Notes: generated by a model from the sequence alone, not told the origin. Counted from the first letter of the stretch, positions 1-10,543 are shown. The stretch: 64,000 nucleotides of DNA from Prorocentrum cordatum (GCA_963575745.1 CAUYUJ010007224.1:926501-990500); one strand, 5' to 3'. A program made the numbers and translations.

Positions 1-140
1 AGCACTCCCCAGCCTAAAGGCGCGTCTGCAGGCCCTCCTCGCCTGCAGGCACGCCTACAGGCCCACCATGCCAATTGGCACTCCTTCTCTCCCACGCACG
101 CCTGCAGGCCCTTCCTGCCTGCAGGCGCCCGCGCACTCCA
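1..140. repeat. short imperfect repeat of a GCCTGCAGGC-type motif
   Basis: The motif gcctgcaggc and its variants (tctgcaggcc, gcctacaggc) recur about every 20-30 bases. The motif is self-complementary. I see no convincing gene in 1-820; all frames there are open only because the sequence is GC-rich. Confidence 0.5.
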
Positions 141-977
141 AGGCAGCGCCTGCCGGCGCTACCCGCGCGGCCTCTCTGGCTGCGATGGCCCGCAGGGCCT
201 GAAGGTCGGAGGCGCTCGCAGATGGGCGGGGCGCCGCGTGCACGCAGGAGTACGTCGCCGCGCCCGTTTGTTCCGACGCGCGGCCTCCCGTCTGGAGGAA
301 GGCGCCTCGGCCACCAGGGCAAGCTCCGCCTCGGGCGCGGAGTCGACCGTGGGGTGTGCCGCGGTGCCGGCTTCGTCTACTTGGGCGCGTTCAGAACCAA
401 CGGCGCGGCGACAGATGCGCATACGTACTCAAGCCTGTCTCAAGCCTGCCTCAAAATCAGACCCCAGCTGTCGGAGGGAGGAGAAGCGATACCAACACCA
501 CCGGGGGGCCCACCTCCAGCGAGGAGGTCCACGATGCCTCCCCGAGTCTGGATGCTGGGGATGTCTCGAGCGAGAGGGGGGGGGACCACACCACCAGGGA
601 GACTCCCCTTGCCTCCTCGCACATCCTCGCCCTGCTGGTGTTGGTCGCCGCTCCTTGTTCCCAAGCTGTCGGTGCATCGGCGGCCCTCCCTGGCGTGTCT
701 CCTGCTTGTGGCCTCTAGGCCTCTTGTCGCCACGGCCGGGGTTCGGCGGCCCCCCCCCCCATACCCCTTCGGATGCAACTCCTGGGAGGTCAAGTTCTGA
801 TTTTGCCCTGGTCCGAAATCCTGGCATCGCTCGGACGTGTGCATTTTTTCTTCGGCGAGGACCATCGAGGATCACCCTTGATCATTTTACGAAAAAGCCA
901 CGCACGAAACCGAAAATTACGCTACCCAGGAACTCCACATACCTATGTATTTCCTTCCCATGTGTACCATCGGTGCT

Positions 978-1206
978 TCTGCTGCTGCTCCTCCTTCTCC
1001 TCCTCGGTGTCCTCCTCCTGCTGCTGCTTCTGCTGCTGGTGCTGCTCTGCTGCTGCTGCTGCGTCTGCTGCTGCAGCTGCTGCTGCTGCTGCCGCTGCTG
1101 CTGCCCCACCTCCCCGTCCTCCGCCTCCTCCTCCTCCTCCTCCTCCTCCTCCGCCTCCTCCTCCTCCTCCTCCTCCTCCTCCTCCTCCTCTACCTCCTCC
1201 TCCTAC
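978..1206. repeat. mixed CTG/CTC/CCT trinucleotide tract
   Basis: This is a pyrimidine-rich triplet microsatellite (tgctgctg, then cctcctcct) directly before the 79/80-bp array. It yields artefactual poly-Leu, poly-Ser, poly-Pro, poly-Gln and poly-Gly frames. Confidence 0.9.
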
Positions 1207-2031
1207 CTCCCAGCGCACCCCCTGTGGCGTCGAGGAAATGCTACGCCTGCCACGCCCTGGGAGCCTACAACGCATAGGGCCCCCACCCCCAGCGCACCCC
1301 CTGTGGCGTCGAGGAAATGCCACGCCTGCCACGCCCTGGGAGCCTACAGCGCATAGGGCCCCCACCCCCAGCGCACCCCTTGTGGCGTCGAGGAAATGCC
1401 ACGCCTGCCACGCCCTGGGAGCCTACAACGCATAGGGCCCCCACCTCCCAGCGCACCCCCTGTGGCGTCGAGGAAATGCTACGCCTGCCACGCCCTGGGA
1501 GCCTACAACGCATAGGGCCCCCACCCCCAGCGCACCCCCTGTGGCGTCGAGGAAATGCCACGCCTGCCACGCCCAGGGAGCCTACAACGCACAGGGCCCC
1601 CACCTCTCAGCGCACCCCCTGTGGCGTCGAGGAAATGCTACGCCTGCCACGCCCAGGGAGCCTACAGCGCATAGGGCCCCAACCCCCAACGCACCCACTG
1701 TGGCGTCGAGGAAATGCCACGCTTGCCACGCCCCGGGAGCCTACAACGCATGGGGCCCCCACCTCCCAGCGCATCCCCTGTGGCGTCGAGGAAATGCCAC
1801 GCCTGCCACGCCCTGGGAGCCTACAACGCATAGGGCTCACACCCCCAGCGCACCCCCTGTGGCGTCGAGGAAATGCTACGCCTGCCACGCCCTGGGAGCC
1901 TACAACGCATAGGGCCCCCACCTCCCAGCACACCCCCTGTGGCGTCGAGGAAATGCCACGCCTGCCACGCCCTGGGAGCCTACAACGCATAGGGCCCCCA
2001 TCCCCAGCGCACCCCCTGTGGCGTCGAAGGA
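1206..2031. repeat. tandem minisatellite, 79/80-bp unit, about 10 copies
   Basis: The anchor cgcataggg recurs at 1271, 1350, 1429, 1509, 1588 (as cgcacaggg), 1668, 1747 (as cgcatgggg), 1827, 1906 and 1986, so the spacing is 79 or 80. The unit contains ctgtggcgtcgaggaaatg and cacgcctgccacgccctggg. Copies differ by few bases. Because 79 and 80 are not multiples of three, reading frames rotate from copy to copy. The long ORFs seen on both strands are therefore probably not genes. Confidence 0.95.
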
Positions 2032-2035
2032 ATGC

Positions 2036-2190
2036 CCTGTGTGCTGTGCTGTGCTGTGCTGTGCTGCTGTGCGGTGAGCTGTGCCGTGCTGTGCTGTGCT
2101 GTGCTGAGTTGAGCTGAGCTGAACTGTGCTCAGCTGTGCCGTGCTGAGCTGAGCTGAGCTGAGCTGAGCTGTGCTGAGCAGTGCTGTGAG
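2036..2190. repeat. pentanucleotide repeat (TGCTG / GAGCT)
   Basis: Runs of gtgctgtgctg grade into gagctgagctgagct and are followed by a short GA dinucleotide tract at about 2214-2234. Confidence 0.9.
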
Positions 2191-2252
2191 GAGGAGGGGA
2201 AGAGTGAGGTGTGTGAGAGAGAGAGAGAGAGAGACGGAGAGGGAGGAGGGGA

Positions 2253-2390
2253 GGTGAGGAGACGCGGGTGCGCCGCGGCAGGGAAGAAAACCAGAACCCC
2301 ACGAAACATGTGGGGAAGAAGAGGTAAGAGGTGAGACGCGGGTGCGGCGCGGCAGGGACAAAAACCAGAACCCCACGAAACATGCGGGAA
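2253..2390. repeat. two tandem copies of a ~75-bp unit
   Basis: The block beginning gagacgcgggtgcg and ending ccccacgaaacatg appears at about 2258 and again at 2333, with a handful of substitutions. Confidence 0.85.
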
Positions 2391-2410
2391 TAAAACAGGG
2401 AATGGACGTC

Positions 2411-2484
2411 CGAGCGAATCCGGCTCAACCCGGCTTGATCCCGCTTAATCCGGCTTATTCCGGCTTGATCCGGCTTGATCACGC
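2411..2484. repeat. decamer repeat (CCGGCTTGAT-like)
   Basis: Six to seven degenerate copies of a 10-mer (cggcttgatc, cgcttaatcc, cggcttattc) lie just at and beyond the right TIR of the 825-2419 element. Confidence 0.75.
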
Positions 2485-2496
2485 CAAATCCGCGGC

Positions 2497-2770
2497 CTAA
2501 TCTTGCGCAGCATAGCCCCCCAATGGGGCTTCGTTTTGCTGGATCCTTCCGACGAAGACCTCCCAGTAGTTGCTTCCCAACGCCTCCTCGATGGCCGCTG
2601 CAGCCCCAGCCGCGGGCCGCCCCCGGGGCTCGGCCTCCCGGGGCCGCGGGGCACGCAGCGCCTCCTCCTCCGCGGGCGCCGCTTCGCACGCCAGGGCCGT
2701 GGCCGGCCGCCGCCGGGCGGACGTCGGCACCGAGGTGCTCGCGCCGCGCAAAGCACCCAGACCGTCTCTC
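2497..2770 (-). CDS. candidate terminal exon, unknown protein
   Basis: On the minus strand the frame reads an Ala/Glu/Pro-rich stretch followed by IEEALGSNYWEVFVGRIQQ and a stop at 2497. This last part has ordinary amino-acid composition, unlike the surrounding repeat translations. Upstream the same frame enters a Thr tract made by the (CGT)n microsatellite. I cannot recognise a family. It could be the 3' exon of a gene lying to the right or chance. Confidence 0.25.
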
Positions 2771-2775
2771 GCTGG

Positions 2776-2817
2776 CGTCGTCGTCGTCGTCGTCGTCGTC
2801 GACGTCGTCGTCGTCGA

Positions 2818-2867
<50 letters not shown>

Positions 2868-2868
2868 G
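2776..2868. repeat. (CGT)n trinucleotide microsatellite
   Basis: Uninterrupted cgt/gac-phase triplets with two single-base interruptions. The tract is GC-rich and reads as poly-Val, poly-Ser, poly-Arg or poly-Thr depending on frame. Confidence 0.95.
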
Positions 2869-3608
2869 GGACGTTCGGTCAGGAACTTTGGCCGAGCGTG
2901 TCGCTGTGCCGGTGCTGGTCCGCCGCGCTGCGGCGCGGCACGCTGTCCACGCCCCCCTTCTCGCAGGCGTCGGCGTCGCGGGCCGAGCCCAGCCTCCCGC
3001 CCTGCGGAGCGGACTGACCACGTTATCCGCTTGCAGGGCCCAGCGTGTCGCCGGGGCCGCCGCCGCAGCACGCTACCCAAGAGTTCCTGGCCGTAGGCAC
3101 CCTGGGGGAGGAGGCATAACGAGGAGGAGGAAAAGCAGGAGGAGGAGGAGGTGGTGGTTGAGGCTGCTGCTGTCCTGGAGCTGTCTTGGGGGCAAGCTGC
3201 AGGCCAGCAGGGGCCCCCGCTCAGCTTGTTCGGACGGCCCGCAAGTGCCTGTCGCCGCAGGGGGAGGCTTGCTTGCCAGGACGAAACGCGTCCTTCGCTG
3301 AGGGGGCCCGGGGCCCTTTCAGCAGCAATGGTGAAGAGGCGGGTCGAAGAGTAGGAGATCGGCTAGCGAACACGCGTTTCCTGCGTATTCCGAAGGGTTC
3401 CTGGGGAACGCACGAAGTTCAGTAGGGTAGTCACGTTTGCGTCAGAAGCGTACGCGGGAGTGGAGTTCTGGCAACACGAAGAGCAGGACATTTCGTAGGG
3501 CGTGTTCGTTTGTGTAAAAATCGTGCGCGGGAGTAGGGTTCTGACAACAAGAGAGACAGGAAGAGCACGGAGGACACGGCCGTGTGCACCTGAGTGCATT
3601 TTTGTCTT

Positions 3609-3681
3609 ATCCTCCTCCTCCTCCTCCTCCTCCTCCTCCTCCTCCTCCTCCTCCTCCTCCTCCTCCTCCTCCTCCTCCTCG
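3609..3681. repeat. (TCC)n microsatellite
   Basis: About 24 perfect cct triplets immediately upstream of the LINE fragment. Confidence 0.95.
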
Positions 3682-3689
3682 TCCTCGAC

Positions 3690-4228
3690 CCACCTGCCGA
3701 CGCCGACGCACATCGTGATCTCCTTCAAGTCCAGCAAGTTCCTGCTGATCTCCCCGCTCGGTGGACGCGCCTCCGCACCCACCTCGCGACCCTGCCGCCC
3801 CCAGGCTGTGGAGCGCCTTGAAGGTCCTCACGGGCGCGTGGGCGACCTCGCACAGGATACACGTGATCCCGACCAATCGCCCATGCCACTTCGGGTGCCC
3901 GCGCGCCGACGACAGCATCCAGCACGACCTAGTATGTGAACGGATGTGGCACCAGCTGAGCTTACCGCGCGGCCAGTTGAGCACCAACATCATGACAAGG
4001 CTCGGCCTTCCCGAGCTGACCGAGCCGTTCCATGGCGATATCGGCACTCCGAACAGCATTGCCAGGCTCTCCGTGGCCACCAGGACATACCACCTCACGA
4101 AGGACTACGACATCCCAGTGTCTTGCAGCAAGCAGACGACCGCCGTTGCCGCCGCTCGCCGTGCCCTGAAGCTGCCCGCAAATCTGTCGGGCGGGGCTGG
4201 CGTGCCGGAGCGCAGTTCACAGACTGAC
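3690..4228 (+). pseudogene. LINE reverse transcriptase, C-terminal fragment (frameshifted)
   Basis: The frame starting near 3795 reads LWSALKVLTGAWATSHRIH, then a cysteine/histidine knuckle CHFGC...DDSIQHDLVC...MW. This layout (C-x3-C ... H-x3-C ... W) is typical of the region after the reverse-transcriptase domain in dinoflagellate LINE ORF2 proteins. Just upstream, RWTRLRTHLATLP, which normally precedes this region, is in another frame, so a one-base shift near 3795-3805 breaks the ORF. Endonuclease and polymerase domains are absent. Downstream the frame runs into a proline microsatellite. I read this as a 5'-truncated, inactive LINE copy. Confidence 0.6.
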
Positions 4229-4247
4229 GCGCCCTCTCAGGCGACGT

Positions 4248-4447
4248 TCGCTCCTCCTCCTCCTCCTCCTCCTCCTCCTCCTCCTCCTCTTCTTTCTCCC
4301 CCTCCTCCTCCACTTCATCCTCCCCTTCCTCCTCCTAATCCTCCCCCTCCTCCTCCTCCTCCTCCTCCTCCTCCTTCTCCTCCTCTTCCTCCTCCTCCTC
4401 CTCCTCCTCCTCCTCTTCCCCCTGCTCCTCCTCTTCCTCCTTTTCCG
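4248..4447. repeat. (CCT)n imperfect microsatellite
   Basis: A pyrimidine-rich strand of cct triplets with ctt and ccc interruptions. The long proline-rich plus-strand ORF here is a product of this repeat. Confidence 0.9.
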
Positions 4448-4489
4448 CCCCTCTTTACTTGTGCTCTCCGCATCAGTCTTCTTGTTCGG

Positions 4490-5030
4490 CGCACCCCGTC
4501 ACACGCTTCGTGGCCCCATACGGAATTCGACCTGAAGCCCCAGTGGCAGAGTCCACATGCGGCTCCCCGCCCACCGCATATCCATTTCGGCGCACCCCTC
4601 GCACATTTCGCGGCCCCGTTCGGGGGGGCCCCACCGAAGGCCCCAGTGGCAGGGTCCGCGTGCGGTGCCCCGCCCACCGCGTGTCGTTTTCGGCACCTCT
4701 TATACGCTTCATGGCCCCATAGGGAGCTCCACCGGAGGCCCCACTGGCAGGGTCCACGCGCGGCTCACCGCCCACCGCATGTGAATGTCGGCACACCCCC
4801 ACATTTTCCGTTGCCCGTGAGGAGTTCTACCAGAGGCTCCACTGGCAGGATCCACATGCGATTCCCCGCCCGCGGCATGTCGGCCCCATGGGGAGCTCCA
4901 CCGAAGGCCCCAGTGGCAGGTCCTCATACGATCCCCCGCCCGCATGTCAATGTCGGCACACCCCTCAGACGCTTCGTGGCCCCATAGGTGGCTCCACCGA
5001 GGGTCCCAGCGGCAGGGTTGGCATGGAAAG
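4490..5030 (+). repeat. degenerate ~100-bp satellite, about 5-6 units
   Basis: The landmark ggccccat/ggccccgt recurs at about 4512, 4612, 4713, 4813, 4882 and 4979. Each unit carries gaaggccccagtggcag, a cccgcccaccgcat-like stretch and a cggcacaccc-like stretch. The reverse complement of the same unit forms the larger array at 54230-55350. The left edge of the 19.8-kb duplication (4809) falls inside this array. Confidence 0.85.
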
Positions 5031-5319
5031 CTCCCCGCTGACCCGCGTCAGCTTTCCTCCTCCCCCTAATCCACGCCGCAGTCCAGTTCCTGGCTCCCCC
5101 CCTTCCCCTTACCCGTGCTACCTACATTCGCAGGACCCACTGGCGGCGCCCGCGTGGCGGCCCCGCCACGTCCATAGAGAGAGGTTCACCGATGGCGCAC
5201 ACAACGACGCTCTTCACAATTTCACATGGCTGGGTCCTTCGCCAGGCTAAATCGTCAGCGAGCGTGGCCGTTCGGACCAAACATGCATTTGCCATTAATG
5301 CGAGAGCCCGTTTCTTCAA

Positions 5320-5445
5320 TAGAGCATGCCCAGAGGTCCTCCGGAACCGGAGATTGGTTCCCGAGCAAACTTCCGAACCGGAACATTTTGGGCAGCAGCG
5401 AAAGCTCCGGAACCATCATCGCATCCCGGAACCATCTTACTTGAG
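5320..5445 (+). repeat. cluster of CCGGAACCAT-type motifs next to an AT microsatellite
   Basis: The motif (c)cggaac(c) occurs five times in about 110 bases, and the cluster begins near cccagaggtcctccgg. A related cluster lies at 48975-49110, where tggttcccaaggacctctggg is in inverted orientation to the left edge here. The whole unit recurs in copy 2 at about 25245-25370. Confidence 0.65.
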
Positions 5446-5446
5446 A

Positions 5447-5690
5447 ATATATATATAAATATATAACACAAATATGTATGTATATATATATATATATATA
5501 CATACATGTATTTAGATATAGATGCGTTATGTATTATATACATACGCATATATATGCACATGTAGACTCATAGTTCAACACGTATATATTGTGTATATAT
5601 ATGTTTGCATAGACAAACGGCGACAGTAATGTGTAATAGTTAGTTGTATATATATATACACACGCATGTGTATATATACATGTATATCAG
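5447..5690. repeat. AT-rich (TA)n/(CATA)n microsatellite
   Basis: Long ta/ca alternations give a low-GC island inside GC-rich DNA. It is duplicated at about 25372-25615. No coding sequence is visible between here and the end of series B at 6985, apart from simple-sequence artefacts. Confidence 0.9.
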
Positions 5691-5977
5691 AGCACCATAC
5701 CCAGGCCAGCCACAACTGGGAGTGCTGCGGTGTTTACGCCCTGGGGGGGGCCATCGATTTCGACACCCCTCTCGAGAGATCGTCGATGCGATGGGTTCGT
5801 CCACGGGGCATATAAGGACCACAGCTCCCCCAGTTATGGCTGGTCGGATACCGAATCCGCCTGCATGCAAATGCTGGGCTCGAGCGCCCATGCCCAGGCC
5901 ACGCGGCCACGCTGGCCGTGACAAAACATGGGGGGGAGGAGGGCGATGACGGGGACAGGGATGGGGAGGGGGGGGGG

Positions 5978-6293
5978 GGGCGGAGGAGGAGGAAAAGCAG
6001 CAGGCGGGCTGGTTGCATACGGGCTGCCCCCTCAATCCCACGCAGCCTGGGGTGCTCGAGGCTCTCTCCCAGAGGAGGAGGACGAGGGGGAGGACGAGGA
6101 GTAAAAGGAGGAGTAAAAGGAAGAGTAACAGGAGGAGGAGGGGAAGGAGGAGGAGGAGGAACGGGGGGAGGAGGAGGCATGGGAGGAGGGGGGTGAGGAG
6201 GAGGAGGAGGAGGAGGAGGAGGAGGAGGAGACGGAGGAGGAGGAGGATGAGGAGGAGAAAGAGGAGGAGGAAGAGGAGGAGGAGGAGGGTGAC

Positions 6294-6344
<51 letters not shown>

Positions 6345-6500
6345 ATGATGAAGATGCTGATGACGACGATGATGGTGGTGCTGCTGATGATGATGGTGAT
6401 GCTGCTGATGATGACGATGGTGATGATGATGCTGATGATGCTGATGCTGATGATGATGTTGATTACCATCATCATCGTGATGAAGCTGATGCTGGCGCTG
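5978..6500. repeat. (GGA)n followed by (GAT)n microsatellites
   Basis: Gga triplets (6078-6290) pass into gat/tga triplets (6293-6345) and then gatgctgat mixtures up to ~6500. Copy 2 (25903-26436) differs in repeat number. From 6500 to 6985 I see no gene; this may be the 3' flank of series B. Confidence 0.9.
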
Positions 6501-6984
6501 GTGCCGATGCTGGTGCTGATGCTGGGGCGCCCCATCAGCACCAGCATCGGCACCAGAGCATTGCATAACATAGGACGGCACTGGCATACCACAGCTGTTA
6601 GCATTGGTCAGCGTCGCACGACAAACCACAACTGTTGATCACGATGCCCTTTTCACTGAGCTTCACTTACACAAGTCTCAAGGAAACCCACTCCAAACAC
6701 GGCAAGCACTGCGAAACCACGCTGAGAAGCCAGAAACTGTACTAGGCTCTGATCACGCATGACAAGTACCTTTTCATTATTTGCAATATACAAAACGTTG
6801 TGCACCTACAACTGTGGCGATGTACACTGGGGCAATCCCAGAGCGAGCCGCCATATTCCTGACACACTGAACAAAGCACATGCACGAGCATCATCATGCA
6901 CTGAGCGCTGCCAATGAACATACAAAATGCTAAGAACATCAGCCGATGAAGAACGTGTCGATTCTGAGTTGCCACCCAAAGCGC

Positions 6985-8058
6985 TCAAGGATTGATCGGA
7001 CCTGCCCCCATGGAACTCTGAGCTGCACTGAAAACCAAGGACAGGCCATTAGCGTCGGTGCAGACCTGCGCAAAATGCCACATGCACGCCGTATTGAGGC
7101 CGACGTATGGATTGAGTCTGTCCTCCCAGTCCTCAGGCCAAGGAGCATTCATGCGCGCCGCTTCATCGACGATCTGCACCGCGCGGTACTGCATCGCGTA
7201 CTCGTAGAACTCCTTGTATGTGGATGGGCGCTGGTTGTTCAACGAACGCCTTGGCACGATGCCCCGATCAAAGACCATTCCGATACCCAGTTCCCGATCG
7301 AGCGTCTGGTGGTACATGCATCCAACCGCGCACCCGAGGGACAATGACCCGTCCCACTCGCCAAGGAACAGCACCTTCATCCGATTCGCCGTGGCTGCAG
7401 CACACAGCGCAACTACGTTGATGCTGCCGTCACCGTTTGGCGAGATGAAATCGTTCGGCCTGAGGGGGCCGTGGAGCTTCATGCGCACTCTGTTGGTCCC
7501 GCCGCCGCCCAGAGGCCTCAGGTCGTCTCCCGCATCATGGTTGAACTCCTTGGGAACGTAGCCCGGCACGTGCCCCATCTGGGCCTCGACGACGGGAGTG
7601 CCCCCGCCACGACGAGCTTCGTTCGACCGCATGATGGTCACAACAGACGCAGATGGACATTGTGCGATGACCGCCTCGAAGCACATGACCTCGTAGTGCA
7701 TCCTGCGCTCTGATGCGTTCGGGTTCCACTGCAAGTACTTCTTCAAAAGCCACTGCAAGTAGTCCCTATGGCCCGTCGGAGGGCATAGGTTGGACATGAA
7801 GATGAGGCTCGGCACCTGGGTGAGCCAGTCCTCCCGATGTAATTCGAAGATGTCGAGCTTCTTGATTTCCACGCCCATCGATCGCAAGCGAGCTGCTCCG
7901 TGCACCTCGAGCACGCCCGTGTCAATGTCTGACGCCACCCACCCATGCAAATGGCAAGTGGCACCAACAGGTTGTGCCATAGCTGGCTGCGCGCCGCTCG
8001 CTGGGCTAGCGCTGCTTGACGCCATGCCCATGTCCATGTGGATCACTGGCCCCGTCAG
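6985..8058 (-). CDS. series B last exon: unknown protein
   Basis: The exon opens after a clean acceptor (ccccag, at 8058) and is open for about 355 residues to a stop at 6985. A donor-like GTCCGA at 7001 offers an alternative earlier end. Visible sequence: a low-complexity start (MASSSASPASGAQPAMAQP), then an ordinary globular composition with GVEIKKLDIFELHREDW, YLQWLLKKYLQW, MHYEVMCFEAVIAQCPSAS and RMKVLFLGEWDGSLSLG. There is no signal peptide or membrane segment. I do not recognise a family. It is the largest intact exon of the 3' part of series B and is almost identical in copy 2. Confidence 0.6.
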   Translation of the reverse strand: MTGPVIHMDMGMASSSASPASGAQPAMAQPVGATCHLHGWVASDIDTGVLEVHGAARLRSMGVEIKKLDIFELHREDWLTQVPSLIFMSNLCPPTGHRDYLQWLLKKYLQWNPNASERRMHYEVMCFEAVIAQCPSASVVTIMRSNEARRGGGTPVVEAQMGHVPGYVPKEFNHDAGDDLRPLGGGGTNRVRMKLHGPLRPNDFISPNGDGSINVVALCAAATANRMKVLFLGEWDGSLSLGCAVGCMYHQTLDRELGIGMVFDRGIVPRRSLNNQRPSTYKEFYEYAMQYRAVQIVDEAARMNAPWPEDWEDRLNPYVGLNTACMWHFAQVCTDANGLSLVFSAAQSSMGAGPINP

Positions 8059-8538
8059 CTGGGGCAAAGAAAACACACCGTAGACTTTGTGTGACTATCT
8101 GGCCAGGTAATGCCTGGCAGCACCTAAGCCCAAATGGCTGCGGAGGTGCTGGAATCTGCGAAAGGGCCAGACGGAGTGATGCGACAAGACACCCGAGAGG
8201 ACTCAAGACCATACTGTGACCATGCCAGAGGGTATGCCGAGAAGGAGACTCCGATTACATTAAACATACGACAACGGCACACTTGACTTGGCATGGTCGA
8301 CCCATCATTTATCAACTCCAAGTTCTGGGGAGCGGGGGGGGGGACAATGTGTGAGGAAGTGTCAAGCAGAGGCCGTCGTTGAGTGATTCCCCGCGCCAGC
8401 GCCGCCGATGCATCGCCGACGTCGCCTACGCATCGCCGATGCATATGCAATGCATATTGGCGACGCGGCGCTGTCCTTCGACCCCATCTATTCGATCGGA
8501 CTCCATCTAGGAGGCTTCCAAATGGAGCGGAGAACTGC

Positions 8539-8784
8539 CTTGCCGCATTCGTGGAGCGTGCGGTTGTTGGATGACGATCGATGCCCTTTTCTTGGCGCAA
8601 GCTTCTCGGCAGCTGTGTCCTTCTCCAAGAGTGCTGCCATCCTCGACCTCTTCCTCATGATCTGGCCATCGCTCATCAAAAAGTTAATTCTGTCCATGAA
8701 TATAGCCTTCTGCTGCGCGGTCTTCCACGCGTTCCACAGGGTCTCGCAGTATCCCCTCGGATAATGCTCTGTGGAACTCAGCTC
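8539..8784 (-). CDS. series B internal exon, helical, unknown
   Basis: After an acceptor at gtggag (8785) the frame reads ELSSTEHYPRGYCETLWNAW then KTAQQKAIFMDRINFLMSDG and a basic RKRSRMAALLEKD segment. A GC-type donor (GCAGTT) may end it at 8539. The composition suggests an amphipathic helix. Copy 2 differs here by two substitutions. Confidence 0.5.
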
Positions 8785-9332
8785 CTCCACGAAGAGAGGC
8801 GGGGGGGGGGGGGAGATGATGGGCTCTTGCACAATGGGGTAGGGGGCCGAGCAGTAGTGTGACCAGAACCCCGAGGATCGCAAAACAAATCGCAATGTGC
8901 GTTCTGCGCGCGCACGCGCGCAGATACTGGCGCGCGCGTGCTGGATCCGAGTGCTGCCTACATCATCGCCTCGCGATGCTAGGGGGTCAGAGTGACCCCC
9001 TCCTCCCCATGGTGTCGTCACCAGACCCGACGCTTCCCCTATGTTGTGCTTGCCGCACTGCCCTTGAACGCCCCACTGCAATTTCTCATGGCTCCTCCGT
9101 CTCGTTCTCCTCGTCTCCCCCTTCCTCCGTCTCGCTCTCTTCGGCATCGTTTCTCCGCGCCCTCTGCTCCCCCCTCTCTCTGTCTCCCAGGAATGGTTCC
9201 AAGGTGGGAATGGGAACGATGGCGGAGGTAGGTCGGGGGGTGCGGGTGGGCACCCCTCTGCCCCCCCGTTCCTCTCTATTCATCCCTGCCCCGCAAGAGA
9301 AACGACGCCTGCCCTTGCCGCCGACGACCCAC

Positions 9333-9664
9333 CCTCGAATCTCCGTGTGGAACCGATCCCTGTCCGACTTCTTGGAGCTGCATATCGGGCGTTTCTTCGC
9401 CAGCATGTTGTGAACAGTGGAAGGTAAAGTAGTGATGAGGTTGCACGCTTTCGGGATGAGCGGCCTGGGCTGGAACGCGCCCATGTATGTGAGAATCGTA
9501 GACGCACCCAGCAGCGCCATCACAGTCTGCATGGTCGGGTGTTCGTCCATCCTGCTCTGAAGCGGTTTCTCCATCAATATCCATGCGCGCCTCACGTGCG
9601 CCAGAGTCGCAAGATAAGCAGCAAACTGGAGCTGGACGTTCGCGGACGCGACCTTCGGGCAATC
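9333..9664 (-). CDS. series B internal exon of a dinoflagellate-type 'MEKP...MGAF' protein
   Basis: The frame reads CPKVASANVQLQFAAYLATL, RRAWILMEKPLQSRMDEHPT, then GASTILTYMGAFQPRPLIPK and KKRPICSSKKSDRD. The pattern 'E(K/Q)P..S.M...P......G.......MGAF' is familiar to me from many uncharacterised dinoflagellate proteins; their function is unknown. The acceptor is gctgag at 9665 and a strong donor GTGGGT lies at 9332. The exon lies 5' of the 8539-8784 exon on the same strand. Family membership is from memory and unverified. Confidence 0.55.
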
Positions 9665-9694
9665 CTCAGCCGCCCACTTTTACCGTTAATGACA

Positions 9695-10100
9695 TGTGCC
9701 ATGCGTTAGCCCGTCGCCCTCCGCATCGCCATCATCATGACCAGCATGCGCAGCATCACCATCACCACCATGGCCACGAATGCCACTAGCATCATCAGTA
9801 GCAACACCAACGTCTTCAACACCATCATCAGCACCACCACCACCACCACCATCACCACCTTCATCATCCTCAGCATCATCATCACCACCAACACCTTCGC
9901 CATGACAATCATCACCAGTGGCATCACCATCGGTATCGGCATCATCATCATCACCATCACTATCATCATCATATTCATCACCACCATCATCAGCAGCATC
10001 ATCATGGCCGCCATCATCGTTGACATCGTCATCACCATCATCATCTCCACCACCACCACCATCACCACCACCTTCACCAGCACCGCCATCATCCATCCCT
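9695..10100. repeat. (CAT/CAC)n trinucleotide region inside an intron
   Basis: About 400 bases of cat, cac, atc and acc triplets. They give artefactual poly-His, Thr/Ile, Asp and Met frames on both strands. The region lies between two series B exons and is duplicated at 29633-30038. Confidence 0.85.
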
Positions 10101-10395
10101 TGCTCGCCGATGGCGCGCCCGTCCCGTTTATCATGTCTGCCTTGCTAGTCATCCCTTCATCGGGCCCCGAATCGAACGCACCCCCAATTGCTATGCAGCG
10201 GCTTGCAATCATCAGTGCTGCGCGCCGTCCATGGTTCCCTGTGCGTTGTGCCCATCATCATCCCTGTCCTTTTCCACCCCTGCTCCTTCTCTGATGTTTG
10301 TTCAACGGTTATCATTTTATCTTCCACCCCTGCCATGATTCCGTCCCGCCTCCTTCCCCTCATCCTACTTGGCGCGCGCCGTCGTCTGGGCGCAC

Positions 10396-10543
10396 CCTCT
10401 GCTGCGTTGCTCGCATGCTCTGCCCCATCGCTCCTCATCGCCGAAAATGTTGCGCACGTCCCGCTTGTGCCCCGTGGCGTTGATGAAGCGAAGCCAGCTG
10501 CGGCACTCCAACTGCGGGGGGTCGGCGGGGCGACTGGGATGCC
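10396..10543 (-). CDS. series B internal exon, unknown
   Basis: The frame reads SRPADPPQLECRSWLRFINA then TGHKRDVRNIFGDEERWGRA between an acceptor (catcccag) and a donor-like GTGCGC. It has balanced composition in a GC-rich setting. No family was recognised. Confidence 0.45.

Larger units (their letters stand above)
825..2419. mobile_element. candidate TIR-bounded non-autonomous element containing a minisatellite
   Basis: The left end (825) reads CATCGCTCGGACGT. The right end (2406-2417) reads ACGTCCGAGCGA, its inverted complement over 12 bases. About 95 bases inside the left end and about 40 bases inside the right end are closely matched by a 122-bp element at 56523-56644, which has both ends joined with the interior missing. 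This suggests one family with a long form here and an internally deleted form there. The interior holds only simple repeats, the 79/80-bp array and GA/GCT tracts. No transposase is encoded, so mobility would depend on another element. No target-site duplication is clear. Confidence 0.5.

Noticed and set aside
159-422. Minus-strand frame with VDEAGTAAHPTVDSAPEAEL as a possible exon
   Set aside because: Short, GC-rich, overlapping equally open frames on both strands, with no good splice borders.
8978-8999. gggggtca-gag-tgaccccc hairpin as a terminator or regulatory site
   Set aside because: A small 8-bp stem with no context; eukaryotic genes do not use such terminators and chance is likely in GC-rich DNA.
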